Positions 10,061-19,438 of a stretch of 64,000 nt of DNA are shown piece by piece (positions within the stretch are counted from its first letter, which is position 1; each line of letters starts with the position of its first letter). Made by a program: the position numbers and the translations under genes. The stretch is taken from the NCBI RefSeq assembly GCF_900109955.1, contig NZ_FOJB01000001.1, forward strand, positions 1,612,001 through 1,676,000. Direction: 5' to 3'. This stretch comes from Aliiroseovarius sediminilitoris. GTDB taxonomy: Bacteria > Pseudomonadota > Alphaproteobacteria > Rhodobacterales > Rhodobacteraceae. The notes beneath the pieces are model-generated. The model was not told the DNA's origin. It did not search any database and saw nothing but the letters and a program-made list of their open reading frames with translations.

Positions 10061-10092
10061 AAAAAGCCCCACCACAAGGGGCAGGGCTTTCA
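10061..10092 (-). terminator. Probable terminator of the fabI-gpt operon
   Basis: Read on the minus strand, AAAGCCC and GGGCTTTTT form the arms of an imperfect hairpin with GC-rich inner pairs and a T-run, about 25 bases beyond the gpt stop. The inner stem is irregular, so the call is moderate. Confidence 0.55.
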
Positions 10093-10114
10093 GTTTTGTT
10101 TCCGAGGGACTGGC

Positions 10115-10618
10115 TCAGTCCGTACCGCGATACGGCTCGACATATTGCAAAGCCATGTCCCATGGGAAGAAAATCCACGTGTCCTGACTGACCTCGGTGA
10201 TGAATGTGTCCACCAGTGGGCGTCCTTTGGGTTTGGCATAAACCGTGGCGAAATGTGCTTTGGGATACATGTTGCGCACCAGTTCCAACGTTTTGCCGGT
10301 GTCGACAAGGTCGTCAATGACCAGGATCCCCTCACCATCGCCCATCATGGCCGCATCCGGGGCTTTCAGAAGCTCGGCTTCGCCCTGCGACTGGTGGTGA
10401 TAGGATTTGACCGAAACGGTATCAACGGTGCGAATGTCCAGCTCGCGCGCGACGATCATGGCCGGTGCCAGCCCGCCACGGGTGATCGCAACCACTGCGC
10501 GCCAGCCAGTGTCTTTTGGGCCCTGGCCATCCAGCCGCCACGCCAAAGCACGACTGTCGCGGTGGATCTGATCCCAGCTGATGTGGAAACCTTTTTCGTG
10601 GGGCAGACGGTCGCTCAT
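10115..10618 (-). CDS. gpt: Xanthine(-guanine) phosphoribosyltransferase
   Basis: A purine salvage enzyme that transfers phosphoribose from PRPP to xanthine or guanine. The PRPP-binding signature [14 protein letters not shown] (near residues 98-111) and the preceding [12 protein letters not shown] loop match the Gpt family, and the 167-aa length is close to the ~150-aa E. coli enzyme. It starts 12 bases downstream of the fabI stop on the same strand, so the two genes are probably cotranscribed. The C-terminal [11 protein letters not shown] also fits Gpt. Confidence 0.9.
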   Translation of the reverse strand: MSDRLPHEKGFHISWDQIHRDSRALAWRLDGQGPKDTGWRAVVAITRGGLAPAMIVARELDIRTVDTVSVKSYHHQSQGEAELLKAPDAAMMGDGEGILVIDDLVDTGKTLELVRNMYPKAHFATVYAKPKGRPLVDTFITEVSQDTWIFFPWDMALQYVEPYRGTD

Positions 10619-10630
10619 GTGGAATGCTCC

Positions 10631-11449
10631 TTATTTGCGTCCAGTGGCCACGTCGATGTCGGGGGCGTCAACCGCCTTCATGCCGACAACGTGATAGCCG
10701 CTGTCCACATGATGGGTCTCGCCCGTGACGCCCGACCCAAGATCGGACAGCAGATACAGGGCGGAGTTGCCGACATCCTGAATGGTGACATTGCGGCGCA
10801 GCGGTGAATTCAGTTCGTTCCATTTCAGAATGTAACGGAAATCACCGATGCCCGAGGCCGCCAGCGTCTTGATCGGCCCGGCAGAGATCGAATTCACGCG
10901 AATGCCATCCTTGCCCAGATCCTCGGCCATGTAGCGCACAGATGCTTCAAGCGCCGCCTTGGCCACGCCCATCACGTTGTAATGGGGCATGACTTGCTCG
11001 GCACCATAATAGGTCAGCGTCAGAAGCGATCCACCATCCGGCATCATATCCGCAGCGCGTCGTGCGACGGCGGTGAAGGAATAGACCGAGATGTCCATCG
11101 TCACCCGGAAGTTTTCCGGGCTGGTGTCAACATAGCGACCCCGAAGTTCGTTTTTATCAGAAAAACCAATGGCATGGACGACGAAGTCCAACTTTCCCCA
11201 TCTCTGCTGAAGTGTGCTGAACAATGCGTCAATCGACTCTTGATCCGCCACATCGCATTCAATGATGACATCCGAACCCAACTGGGCGGCCAGCGGATCA
11301 ACGCGTTTTTTCAGCGCTTCGCCCTGATAGGAAAAAGCCAGTTCGGCTCCAGCGTCGGCACAGGCTTTCGCGATCCCCCATGCGATGGACTTGTCATTGG
11401 CAAGTCCCATAATCAGGCCGCGTTTGCCCTTCATCAATTCGCTCGACAT
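10631..11449 (-). CDS. fabI: Enoyl-[acyl-carrier-protein] reductase (NADH)
   Basis: FabI carries out the last reductive step of each fatty-acid elongation cycle. It is a short-chain dehydrogenase with the divergent FabI cofactor motif GLANDKSIAWG (residues 15-25) and the catalytic Tyr157-x6-Lys164 pair in HYNVMGVAK; VNSISAGPIKTLAASGI is the substrate loop typical of FabI. The 272-aa length is standard. It is the first gene of a likely two-gene unit with gpt. The identification is firm. Confidence 0.96.
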   Translation of the reverse strand: MSSELMKGKRGLIMGLANDKSIAWGIAKACADAGAELAFSYQGEALKKRVDPLAAQLGSDVIIECDVADQESIDALFSTLQQRWGKLDFVVHAIGFSDKNELRGRYVDTSPENFRVTMDISVYSFTAVARRAADMMPDGGSLLTLTYYGAEQVMPHYNVMGVAKAALEASVRYMAEDLGKDGIRVNSISAGPIKTLAASGIGDFRYILKWNELNSPLRRNVTIQDVGNSALYLLSDLGSGVTGETHHVDSGYHVVGMKAVDAPDIDVATGRK

Positions 11450-11605
11450 TCTGGTTCCCCGTCCCGAGATACTCCGTTAAGTCCGTTTAGGCGATTGGCC
11501 CTGTCTCTTCAAGTCTGTGGGTCATGTCCTGTTAAGGTATTGTAACAGAGTTGGCACGGAACCGCGCAGGCCATATGTTTGGAAAGTAACGAAAAGGAGG
11601 CCGGG

Positions 11606-12211
11606 ATGTCAGAACGTGGCGGGATATTTGCAGGCGACGATCCGTTTGTCATCGCGCGAAACTGGCTGGCCGAGGCCGAGAAAACGGAGCCCAATGATCC
11701 CAATGCCATCGCGCTATCGACAGTCGATGCAGACGGGCTTCCAAATGCGCGGATGGTGTTGTTGAAGGACATCGAAGATGATGCCTTCGTGTTCTATACG
11801 AATTACGGGTCGGCCAAGGCGCAAGAGCTGGACCAATCCGGCAAGGCGGCATTTGTCATGCATTGGAAAAGCCTGCGCCGCCAGATCCGGGTGCGTGGCA
11901 TGATCGAGCGCGAGGAGGGACCTCAGGCGGATGCCTATTACGCATCGCGATCGCTGAAAAGCCGACTGGGCGCCTGGGCGTCGCATCAGAGCCAACCCTT
12001 GGCGTCACGCGCAGCGTTGATGGCCGAGGTGGCGAAGGTGACGGCAACGCATGGCACCAACCCGTCGCGCCCGCCATTTTGGGGTGGATACCGCATTTGG
12101 CCGACTGAAATCGAGTTCTGGGCCGATGGCGCGTTCCGCCTTCATGACCGGTTTCGTTGGAGCAAGGGGGAAAAAAATGACTCGTGGTCAGTTACTCGAC
12201 TAAACCCTTAA
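11606..12211 (+). CDS. pdxH: Pyridoxamine 5'-phosphate oxidase
   Basis: PdxH oxidises pyridoxamine or pyridoxine 5'-phosphate to pyridoxal 5'-phosphate using FMN. Family segments are clear: [55 protein letters not shown], and the C-terminal [11 protein letters not shown] and HDRFRW. The length of 201 aa is typical. ATG 11606 is preceded by AAGGAGG at an ideal distance. A cold-shock protein gene follows about 115 bases later. Confidence 0.95.
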   Translation: MSERGGIFAGDDPFVIARNWLAEAEKTEPNDPNAIALSTVDADGLPNARMVLLKDIEDDAFVFYTNYGSAKAQELDQSGKAAFVMHWKSLRRQIRVRGMIEREEGPQADAYYASRSLKSRLGAWASHQSQPLASRAALMAEVAKVTATHGTNPSRPPFWGGYRIWPTEIEFWADGAFRLHDRFRWSKGEKNDSWSVTRLNP

Positions 12212-12325
12212 AAAAACTGAATTTTCGTGCTATACCTGCCTAAAAGTATATGTGTTTAAGGCTTGCACCCGGATTTCAAACACCCCAATAGTATGATCGG
12301 GGGCGCGAATTTTTTGAGGACAGAA

Positions 12326-12865
12326 ATGGCGCAAGAAACAGACGCGCATGAGCCAATCGTGCTGCGTGGCCAGGTCAAATGGTTTGACCCGAGCAAGGGG
12401 TTTGGTTTCGTGATCGCAGATGAAGGCGGGGCGGATATTCTGCTTCATGCCAACGTGCTGCGCAATTTCGGCCAAAGCTCAGTTGCCGATGGGTCCATCA
12501 TCGAAATTTCCGTTCAATCGACCGAACGGGGACGTCAGGCTGTCAACGTCTTGTCGATTCAGCCGCCCGCGGCTGATTCCGAACACCAACTTGAAGAATT
12601 CGTTGAAGGTGTCGTTGATCCCGACAGTGTTGGTCCGTTGGAGCCTGCGCGGGTCAAATGGTTCGACAAGGCCAAGGGATTTGGCTTTGCCAATGTGTTT
12701 GGACGGTCGGAAGACGTGTTTATCCATGTCGAGGTTCTGCGCCGGTCAGGTCTTGCCGATTTGCAACCGGGCGAAGCGATCGGCCTGCGAACAGCAGCGG
12801 GCAAACGCGGCTGCATGGCAGTCAGCGTGTCGTCGTGGGATGCGGCCACCGATCATAAGGATTGA
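12326..12865 (+). CDS. Two-domain cold-shock protein
   Basis: A 179-residue protein with two cold-shock domains in tandem. Domain 1 (residues ~12-72) has GQVKWFDPSKGFGFVIAD and ADILLHANVL; domain 2 (~105-170) has ARVKWFDKAKGFGFANVF and EDVFIHVEVL. Both keep the aromatic RNP1 surface used for single-stranded nucleic acid; the RNP2-like strand of domain 1 is less canonical (ILLHA). An acidic linker joins them. TGAGGA precedes ATG 12326. The stop is one base from the start of the next gene, so the DUF192 protein is probably cotranslated. Doubled CSD proteins are common in alphaproteobacteria. Confidence 0.9.
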   Translation: MAQETDAHEPIVLRGQVKWFDPSKGFGFVIADEGGADILLHANVLRNFGQSSVADGSIIEISVQSTERGRQAVNVLSIQPPAADSEHQLEEFVEGVVDPDSVGPLEPARVKWFDKAKGFGFANVFGRSEDVFIHVEVLRRSGLADLQPGEAIGLRTAAGKRGCMAVSVSSWDAATDHKD

Positions 12866-12866
12866 T

Positions 12867-13367
12867 ATGCATAGCCAATTCAACAAGGTTCTGAGACTTG
12901 GGGCGTCCGTCATCTGCGCCTTTTTACTGTCTGGTCCTGCATTTGCCGGGACATGTGGTCCTGATCATGTTGACCTTCGTGGCGACTGGGGAAAAGCGCG
13001 GTTCACGGTCGAGATCGCCGACGATCCCGGCGAACGTGCGCAAGGTTTGATGAACCGCGAAAGCTTGCCGATGTCTCATGGCATGTTGTTTCTGTTTGAT
13101 AAGCCGCAACCGGTCAGTTTCTGGATGAAAAACACGCTGATCCCATTGGATATGCTGTTTCTGACCGCCGATGGAACGGTGGCGCGGGTGCACGAGAACG
13201 CCATACCGCTTGATCTGTCGCCCATCCCCGGAGGGTCGGATATCCTTGCAGTGCTTGAGGTGAACGGCGGCATCGCCGAGCGGTTTGGTATAACCGAAGG
13301 CACCGAACTACGCCATCCTTTGCTGGATCAGAGCATCGCGTCATGGCCCTGCGCGGCAGCAGAATAG
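12867..13367 (+). CDS. DUF192 exported protein
   Basis: A 166-residue protein with a signal peptide (residues ~1-28, ending GPAFAGT) and a DUF192 domain: FTVEIADDPGERAQGLMNRESLP, here seen as the ERAQGLM box, then MLFLFD, VSFWMKNTLIPLDMLF and ILAVLEVNGG. DUF192 proteins are small beta-rich periplasmic proteins without a proven role. ATG 12867 directly follows the cold-shock gene stop with ATAAGG upstream. The pairing of DUF192 with a tandem cold-shock gene looks like a small operon beginning at 12326 or at pdxH. Confidence 0.85.
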   Translation: MHSQFNKVLRLGASVICAFLLSGPAFAGTCGPDHVDLRGDWGKARFTVEIADDPGERAQGLMNRESLPMSHGMLFLFDKPQPVSFWMKNTLIPLDMLFLTADGTVARVHENAIPLDLSPIPGGSDILAVLEVNGGIAERFGITEGTELRHPLLDQSIASWPCAAAE

Positions 13368-13447
13368 ACAAGGTAGATCATGAAGATCGGGCAGGTTGTC
13401 AATTTGCCCTTTTCTTCGTCCATCACCCCCGTTAAGGAGAGGGCGTT

Positions 13448-13524
13448 CGGGGCGTAGCGCAGCCTGGTAGCGCGACGGTTTTGGGTACCGTAGGTCGCAA
13501 GTTCGAATCTTGCCGTCCCGACCA
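13448..13524 (+). tRNA. tRNA-Pro (anticodon UGG)
   Basis: A full cloverleaf of 77 bases including an encoded CCA. The acceptor CGGGGCG pairs with CGTCCCG (one G-T), followed by discriminator A and CCA. The anticodon stem ACGGT / ACCGT encloses loop TTTGGGT with TGG at 13482-13484. The T arm contains GTTCGAATC. The sequence lies 80 bases after the DUF192 gene. Confidence 0.97.
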
Positions 13525-14123
13525 CCACCATTCCACCATGAACCAGATCGACGCGGGTCGCCTTATCCCGACGACGCATGACCGCCATATCCGGTGATCC
13601 GGCACCCATCGCGACCGGTCAGCGCCAAACCATCTGCGTCCCGCGTCTCTCTCGGTTCCGGCCACTAAGGCAGGGGTGGTGACGAACCACCTAAGAGATA
13701 TGTTCAACGAGAAATGTGATTCTTTTCCGACGTCATTTTTACGCGATGATGACACTTTGCCTGACGTATCAATGCCACACCTGACCGTCCTAACAGCTTG
13801 TTTGTCTGAAGATGGTGAGATTTCTCTGTTTTGCCGAGAGATCTTTTGAATTGCGTTCTCGCCCGAACGATCTGCCGTGGTGCGCCCCATGTGCTTGATG
13901 GTTCTGAATTGAGGTATCACTTTCCCTTTTTGGCATAAGTCCGGTGATCAAATAGCAAAATCAGAAACCATCCACAGACACCCTCTGACGAGGAATCAAT
14001 TGGTTAATTCGGGACTTGCCCAAACCACGATTGAGGTCAACGCAAAAGAGTTGTGGATAGACCAGAAGTTTTTGTTGACCTGCTAGGGGTCGATACGTCA
14101 CCTTGTGCGTGCTGGTCATCAAG
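13525..14123. other. Long non-coding stretch between tRNA-Pro and the nrdJ control region
   Basis: No convincing gene is seen on either strand; the only long frame here is a minus-strand artefact running through the tRNA. The stretch is more AT-rich than its neighbours and has no recognisable integrase or transposase remnant. Two DnaA-box-like 9-mers occur (CCATCCACA at 13968, TGTGGATAG at 14052), each with at least one mismatch to the consensus. I found no second copy of the tRNA 3' end, so there is no evidence of an integrated element. Confidence 0.5.
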
Positions 14124-14139
14124 CCACAACATATAGTGG
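14124..14139. promoter_or_regulatory. NrdR-box-like operator upstream of nrdJ
   Basis: The 16-mer CCACAACATATAGTGG, read on the other strand as CCACTATATGTTGTGG, closely matches the NrdR box (acaCwATATnTwGTgt). NrdR is the zinc-ribbon/ATP-cone repressor of ribonucleotide reductase genes. A weaker AT-rich candidate (GTGAAATATATATGG, from 14160) lies about 35 bases downstream, not at the usual ~31-base spacing, so the tandem arrangement is uncertain. The box is ~195 bases before the nrdJ start. Confidence 0.6.
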
Positions 14140-14333
14140 CGGCAGGTTACAGCGGGACAGTGAAATATATATGGCGCGACCTGATGGGTCGAAACCAAAC
14201 CGGGTCCGCGTAGGGCGTGTTTCGGGGCGGAATTCCTGTGTCAATTTCGGTCCTTGCGATCAGCTAAATTTTGAAGGGTGAAGGCGTGCCCAGACACGCA
14301 ACACCACAGCGCACGAAGGATCGACGGGGCACT

Positions 14334-17300
14334 ATGAAAATCGAACGCAAATTCACCAAAGCCGGAGCAGACGCTTATTCCGAGCTGGATTTCATCACCA
14401 CTACATCTGAAATCCGTAACCCGGATGGCACAATTGTCTTCAAATTGGACGCTTGCGAAGTCCCGGCGGATTGGAGCCAGGTTGCCTCGGACGTGATTGC
14501 GCAGAAGTATTTTCGCAAAGCGGGCGTGCCGGCGGCATTGAAGCGCGTGAAAGAAAAAGGTGTTCCTGAGTTTCTCTGGCGCTCGGTCCCGGACGACAAA
14601 GCACTGGCAGAGCTGCCGAAAGAAGAGCGTTACGGTGGCGAGACCTCGGCCAAGCAAGTGTTTGACCGTCTGGCAGGGGCGTGGACCTATTGGGGTTGGA
14701 AAGGTGGTTACTTCACCACCGAGGCTGACGCGAAAGCCTATTTCGACGAAATGCGCCACATGTTGGCCAGCCAGCGCGCGGCCCCGAACTCGCCGCAGTG
14801 GTTTAACACCGGCCTGCATTGGGCCTATGGCATCGACGGTCCGGCGCAAGGCCATTACTACGTCGATCACAAGACCCGCAAGCTGACCAAATCCAAATCG
14901 AGCTATGAGCATCCGCAGCCCCATGCCTGTTTCATCCAGTCGATCGGTGACGATCTGGTGGGCGACGGCGGCATCATGGACTTGTGGGTGCGTGAAGCGC
15001 GCCTTTTCAAATACGGCTCAGGCACCGGCACCAACTTCTCGTCCCTGCGTGCGGCGAATGAGCCGCTGTCGGGTGGTGGTAAATCATCTGGTTTGATGGG
15101 TTTCCTGAAAATCGGCGACCGCGCGGCGGGCGCAATCAAGTCGGGCGGCACCACACGCCGCGCGGCCAAGATGGTGATCGTGGACAGCGACCATCCGGAT
15201 ATCGAGGAATACATCAACTGGAAGGTCAAGGAAGAGCAGAAAGTGGCCTCGCTGGTTGCAGGTTCGAAGATGCACGAAGAGCATCTGAACCACATCTTCG
15301 CCGCGATCCGCACATGGGATGGCGCCGAAGAAGACGCTTACGATCCGAAGATCAACGAGTCCCTGAAAGACGTCATTCGTGCTGCGAAAAAGGTCGCGAT
15401 CCCAGAGGTTTATGTAAAACGCGTGCTGGATTATGCCAAGCAGGGTTATGGCGCGATCGAGTTCCCGACCTATGACACCGACTGGGATTCGGAAGCATAC
15501 GCGACCGTATCGGGCCAGAACTCGAACAACTCGGTGCGTGTGACGGATGCGTATCTGAAAGCCGTTGAAGCAGATGCCGATTGGGAACTGATCCGCCGCA
15601 CCGATGGCTCGGTCGCCAAGACCATCAAGGCGCGCGATTTGTGGGACCAGATCGGCCACGCCGCCTGGGCCTGCGCCGATCCGGGCATCCAGTATCACGA
15701 CACGGTCAACGCCTGGCACACCTGCCCGGAAGACGGCGAAATCCGCGGCTCGAACCCGTGTTCGGAATATATGTTCCTGGATGACACGGCCTGCAACCTG
15801 GCCTCGATGAACCTGCTGACCTTCCTGGAAGACGGTGTGTTCCAGGCCGAAGATTACATGCACGCCACCCGCCTGTGGACGATCACGCTGGAGATTTCAG
15901 TGATGATGGCGCAGTTCCCGTCGAAAGAGATTGCCGAGCGCAGCTATGTCTTCCGCACGCTGGGGCTGGGTTATGCCAATATCGGCGGGCTGCTGATGAA
16001 TATGGGCTTTGGCTACGACTCGCCCGAGGGCCGGGCGATGTGCGGCGCGCTGACGGCGATCCTGTCGGGTGTATCTTACGCGACCTCTGCCGAAATGGCG
16101 GGCGAGCTTGGGGCGTTCGAAGGGTTCGAGCGTAACAGGAATCACATGCTGCGGGTGATCCGCAACCACCGCACCGCTGCCTATGGCGCGACCGAAGGGT
16201 ATGAGGGTCTGTCGATCAAGCCACTGGCGCTGGATCACGCAAACTGCCCCGATGCCAAGCTGGTCGATCTGGCCATGGGCGCGTGGGACGAGGCGCTGGC
16301 GCTGGGGGAAAAGCACGGCTATCGCAACGCGCAGGTGTCCGTGATTGCACCTACCGGTACCATTGGTCTGGTGATGGATTGTGACACCACCGGGATCGAG
16401 CCTGACTTCGCGCTGGTGAAGTTCAAGAAACTGGCCGGCGGCGGATACTTCAAGATCATCAACCGCTCGGTTCCGGCGGCGCTTGAGAAGTTGGGCTATG
16501 CGTCGTCAGAAATTGAAGAGATCATCAGCTATGCCGTGGGTCACGGCACAATTGGTAATGCGCCGGGGATCAACCACACGACGCTGATCGGTCACGGTTT
16601 TGGGCAAAACGAGATCGACAAGATCGAGGCAGCGCTGCCGTCCGCGTTCGACATCCGCTTCGTGTTCAACCAATGGACGCTGGGTGAAGAGTTCTGCACC
16701 AACGTGCTGGACATCCCGGCCGAGAAGCTGAACAACCCCGATTTCAGCCTGCTCAGCCACTTGGGCTTCACCCGCCGCGACATCGAAGCTGCCAATGACC
16801 ACGTCTGCGGCACGATGACCCTGGAAGGGGCGCCGCATCTGAAAGAAGAGCATTACAACGTCTTTGACTGCGCCAACCCGTGCGGCAAAAAAGGCAAGCG
16901 TTTCCTGAATGTTGACAGCCATATCTATATGATGGCCGCGGCGCAGAGCTTCATTTCCGGCGCGATCTCGAAAACCATCAACATGGCGAATGACGCCACG
17001 ATCGAGGATTGCCAGAAAGCCTATGAACTGTCGTGGAGCCTCGGGATCAAAGCGAACGCGCTCTACCGCGATGGCTCGAAACTCAGTCAACCGCTGGCCG
17101 CGGCACTGGTCGAAGATGACGAGGAAGCCGAAGAAATCCTTGCCGCGGGTTCGCCCCACGACAAAGCGGTGACATTGGCCGAGAAGATCATCGAAAAAAT
17201 CGTCGTCAAAGAAGTTGCGCGTGGCCGTGAGAAACTGCCTGAGCGTCGCAAAGGCTACACCCAAAAAGCCATCGTTGGCGGACACAAGGTTTACCTGCGC

Positions 17301-18041
17301 ACCGGCGAATACGAAGATGGCAATCTGGGTGAGATCTTCATCGACATGCACAAGGAAGGCGCTGGCTTCCGGGCGATGATGAACAACTTCGCCATTGCCG
17401 TGTCCGTGGGCTTGCAATACGGCGTGCCGCTTGAGGAGTTCGTGGACGCTTTCACCTTCACCAAGTTCGAACCGGCCGGGATGGTGCAGGGCAACGATTC
17501 AATCAAGAACGCAACCTCGATCCTTGACTATATCTTCCGCGAACTGGCTGTCAGCTATCTGGATCGCACTGATCTGGCGCATGTGAAACCAGAAGGGGCC
17601 AGTTTCGACGATCTGGGTCGCGGCGAGGAAGAAGGCGTGTCGAACGTTCAGGAAATGACTGAAACTGCGGCCTCCAAGTCATTGGAAGTGTTGAAGCAAA
17701 TCAGTTCGACCGGATACTTGCGCAAGCGGATGCCGCAAGAGCTGATGGTGCTGCAAGGCGGCACCGACGCAGGGGGAACGGTTCTGACCGGAACCGATCC
17801 GGTGGGCGTGCTCAACACGTTGGTGCCGGAGACGGCAGGGATGAAAACCACCGTGACGGAAACACTGGTGAGCGAAACCGCGGTATCGACGGGCACGATC
17901 AACAAGATCGACGCGCGCACCAAAGCCAAGATGCAGGGCTACGAGGGCGACCCCTGCGGCGAATGCGGCAACTACACGCTGGTCCGCAATGGCACCTGTA
18001 TGAAATGCAACACCTGTGGGTCGACCACGGGCTGTAGCTAA
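14334..18041 (+). CDS. nrdJ: Adenosylcobalamin-dependent (class II) ribonucleoside-diphosphate reductase
   Basis: NrdJ reduces ribonucleotides to deoxyribonucleotides using a thiyl radical made with adenosylcobalamin, without oxygen and without an NrdB subunit. The protein is 1235 aa, the long form. Motifs: [15 protein letters not shown] and [11 protein letters not shown] (N-terminal substrate/redox cysteine), the radical-site NPCSE around residue 473, [19 protein letters not shown], and [16 protein letters not shown]-terminal TSCPD-type domain ([34 protein letters not shown]) is followed by a four-cysteine zinc-like tail, CGECGNY and CMKCNTCGS, where the redox cysteines for reactivation sit. 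ATG 14334 is chosen because family homology begins at MKIERKF. It depends on B12, whose biosynthetic genes are elsewhere in the window. Confidence 0.95.
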   Translation: MKIERKFTKAGADAYSELDFITTTSEIRNPDGTIVFKLDACEVPADWSQVASDVIAQKYFRKAGVPAALKRVKEKGVPEFLWRSVPDDKALAELPKEERYGGETSAKQVFDRLAGAWTYWGWKGGYFTTEADAKAYFDEMRHMLASQRAAPNSPQWFNTGLHWAYGIDGPAQGHYYVDHKTRKLTKSKSSYEHPQPHACFIQSIGDDLVGDGGIMDLWVREARLFKYGSGTGTNFSSLRAANEPLSGGGKSSGLMGFLKIGDRAAGAIKSGGTTRRAAKMVIVDSDHPDIEEYINWKVKEEQKVASLVAGSKMHEEHLNHIFAAIRTWDGAEEDAYDPKINESLKDVIRAAKKVAIPEVYVKRVLDYAKQGYGAIEFPTYDTDWDSEAYATVSGQNSNNSVRVTDAYLKAVEADADWELIRRTDGSVAKTIKARDLWDQIGHAAWACADPGIQYHDTVNAWHTCPEDGEIRGSNPCSEYMFLDDTACNLASMNLLTFLEDGVFQAEDYMHATRLWTITLEISVMMAQFPSKEIAERSYVFRTLGLGYANIGGLLMNMGFGYDSPEGRAMCGALTAILSGVSYATSAEMAGELGAFEGFERNRNHMLRVIRNHRTAAYGATEGYEGLSIKPLALDHANCPDAKLVDLAMGAWDEALALGEKHGYRNAQVSVIAPTGTIGLVMDCDTTGIEPDFALVKFKKLAGGGYFKIINRSVPAALEKLGYASSEIEEIISYAVGHGTIGNAPGINHTTLIGHGFGQNEIDKIEAALPSAFDIRFVFNQWTLGEEFCTNVLDIPAEKLNNPDFSLLSHLGFTRRDIEAANDHVCGTMTLEGAPHLKEEHYNVFDCANPCGKKGKRFLNVDSHIYMMAAAQSFISGAISKTINMANDATIEDCQKAYELSWSLGIKANALYRDGSKLSQPLAAALVEDDEEAEEILAAGSPHDKAVTLAEKIIEKIVVKEVARGREKLPERRKGYTQKAIVGGHKVYLRTGEYEDGNLGEIFIDMHKEGAGFRAMMNNFAIAVSVGLQYGVPLEEFVDAFTFTKFEPAGMVQGNDSIKNATSILDYIFRELAVSYLDRTDLAHVKPEGASFDDLGRGEEEGVSNVQEMTETAASKSLEVLKQISSTGYLRKRMPQELMVLQGGTDAGGTVLTGTDPVGVLNTLVPETAGMKTTVTETLVSETAVSTGTINKIDARTKAKMQGYEGDPCGECGNYTLVRNGTCMKCNTCGSTTGCS

Positions 18042-18044
18042 GAG

Positions 18045-18247
18045 ACCGCCGGGCCCGTCCACGTCCCAAGGGATGTGCCCGGCTGACATGGGAGGGAGCG
18101 TGCGCAAGTGCCGCCTTCCATCTTGACACGGGGCGGGTGCGCTCGCCCCCTGACGTGGATAAGGCCGCAGGCAAAAACAACCGGGCGGTATCAAGGATGA
18201 GCCTTATCAGCGAAACTGGGGTGCCTTCGGGCGCCCCATTCTTTTTT
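18045..18247 (+). ncRNA. Candidate structured RNA (3' UTR or small RNA) after nrdJ, ending in a terminator
   Basis: The ~200 bases between the nrdJ stop and a strong terminator are packed with complementary segments. Local hairpins: GCCGGG(18048)/CCCGGC(18078) enclosing CACGTCC/GGATGTG; ATGGGAGG(18088)/CCTTCCAT(18114) capped by a GCAA tetraloop; GGGGCG/CGCCCC (18130-18149); GATAAGGC(18158)/GCCTTATC(18201). Long-range alternatives also exist: ACCGCC(18045)/GGCGGT(18184) and TCCACGTC(18058)/GACGTGGA(18152), the latter competing with the first hairpin. No conserved motif of 6S, SRP, RNase P or tmRNA was recognised. It could be a 3'-UTR-derived small RNA; a dedicated promoter was not identified. 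Confidence 0.45.
18218..18247 (+). terminator. Rho-independent terminator of nrdJ and the structured 3' region
   Basis: Stem GGGGTGCC / GGCGCCCC with a TTCG tetraloop (one G-T pair), followed by ATTCTTTTTT. A textbook intrinsic terminator. Confidence 0.9.
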
Positions 18248-18470
18248 GCAGGTTTGGCAGGTGCGATTTCATCCTTCTGCTGCAAGTGATTCTGTGCCGC
18301 AGAATGTGCTGGTTGACGTCACGGCATCAATACGCTCTGAGGACTGCGATTGAAGCGGAAAAACAACCGGACACCTGTAATAAGTTAAGGCTTTCTTGCC
18401 ATGGGCGAACATTTGCCCTGTTCCTGCCATATCCAGCCGATAAAATATCCACCAGAAGTGGAGAAAGAAC

Positions 18471-18758
18471 ATGTTGGGGATAATCCTATGGTACAACGCC
18501 GATAAGAGCGTTGGCTTGGTCTGGTGTGAAGATCAGGGGCCGCTGGCGTTCATCGGTCCCGAGGTCGTCGCGCCGGAAGGTGTGGGCAGATTGCAGCGCG
18601 GATCGCAGATTTGGTTTGACTATGACGAGGCCAATGGCTTTCGCACGGTGTGCCGTATCGAAGAGGTTGGCGTGGTCATGGGAGGCGTGGACCCGGCCGA
18701 GGTTCTGAGCAACTATGACAAGCCGGACACACGGTCGGTTCTGCGGGTTGTGGCTTGA
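18471..18758 (+). CDS. Degenerate cold-shock-domain-like protein
   Basis: A 95-residue protein that aligns along its length with a cold-shock domain but lacks the nucleic-acid-binding residues. ILWYNADKSVGLV corresponds to the VKWFN..KGFGFI segment of CspA, and PLAFIGPEVV to the DVFVHIS strand; QRGSQIWFDYDEANG corresponds to the late beta strands. The Phe/Gly RNP1 pattern and the RNP2 FVH are lost. AGTGGAGAAAG precedes the ATG. I infer an OB-fold protein with a changed ligand; no function is known. It follows the nrdJ terminator and stands alone. Confidence 0.65.
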   Translation: MLGIILWYNADKSVGLVWCEDQGPLAFIGPEVVAPEGVGRLQRGSQIWFDYDEANGFRTVCRIEEVGVVMGGVDPAEVLSNYDKPDTRSVLRVVA

Positions 18759-18809
18759 CCCGTGTCAAGATCGGCAGACACGCCTAACCCGTTGCACGTG
18801 CAGAAATAA

Positions 18810-18836
18810 GCGCCCGCAAATGGCATTGACGGGCGC
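18810..18836. terminator. Hairpin between the cold-shock-like gene and ilvH
   Basis: Stem GCGCCCG / CGGGCGC with a 13-base loop, between convergent genes ending at 18758 and 18859. T-runs on either side are short (GGCTTTC on plus, CTTATTTC on minus), so termination is plausible but not strong. Confidence 0.5.
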
Positions 18837-18858
18837 GGCTTTCGTCGTGATGTCGGGC

Positions 18859-19425
18859 CTATTCTGTCGCGCCCCGCGATAGAGCGGCAACTCCGGTACG
18901 CGCCACTTCGATCAAGCCCAGCGGACGCATAAGTTCCGAAAATGCAGAGATTTTTTCTGTGGTGCCGGTGATTTCGAACACGAAACTGTCCAACGTGGAA
19001 TCGACCACATTGGCCCGGAAAATATCGGCAAGCCTGAGCGCCTCGACCCGTTTGTCGCCAGAGCCTTCCACCTTGAACAGCGCCAGTTCTCGTTCCACGG
19101 CGGGCCCTTCGACCGTCAGGTCGTGCACATCATGCACCGGAACGATCCGGCCCAGTTGCGCTTTGATCTGTTCAATCACGGCAGGCGTGCCGGTGGTGAC
19201 GATGGTGATCCGCGACAGGTGGCCCAGATGGTCCACCTCGGCCACGGTCAGGCTTTCGATGTTATAACCACGGCCCGCGAAAAGCCCGATCACACGGGCC
19301 AGAACACCGGCTTCGTTGTCGACGATGATCGCCAGTGTGTGCCGCTCGATCACGTCCGAATTGGGGTCGCGCAGGTCATAGGCCGATTTGCGCGACGAGC
19401 CTTTTTTGATCTTCAGTGCAGACAT
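18859..19425 (-). CDS. ilvH: Acetolactate synthase small (regulatory) subunit
   Basis: IlvH binds valine through its N-terminal ACT domain and stimulates and feedback-regulates the catalytic IlvB subunit in branched-chain amino acid synthesis. The ACT motif is clear: TLAIIVDNEAGVLARVIGLF, then GRGYNIESLTVA (residues ~30-60); the C-terminal domain has RVEALRLADIFRANVVD. The length of 188 aa is slightly above E. coli IlvH because of a basic N-terminal extension. It starts 13 bases after the ilvB stop, with GGAGGG just upstream, so the two are one operon under the attenuator at 21223-21320. Confidence 0.96.
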   Translation of the reverse strand: MSALKIKKGSSRKSAYDLRDPNSDVIERHTLAIIVDNEAGVLARVIGLFAGRGYNIESLTVAEVDHLGHLSRITIVTTGTPAVIEQIKAQLGRIVPVHDVHDLTVEGPAVERELALFKVEGSGDKRVEALRLADIFRANVVDSTLDSFVFEITGTTEKISAFSELMRPLGLIEVARTGVAALSRGATE

Positions 19426-19438
19426 ATCCAGACCCTCC

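Noticed and set aside
13432-13920. A minus-strand frame of 162 codons ending in a segment that begins [10 protein letters not shown]
   Set aside because: That segment is the antisense translation of the tRNA-Pro gene, a well-known spurious protein in databases; the rest lacks any domain.
13921-14333. Cobalamin riboswitch before nrdJ or the cob genes
   Set aside because: No B12-box-like conserved core was recognised here, and the gaps before cobA/cbiD (97 bases) and cobS/cobT (80 bases) are too short.
18359-18370. AAAAACAACCGG occurs at ~18173 and again at ~18360
   Set aside because: A single 12-base match in an AT-rich context is not enough to call a repeat element.
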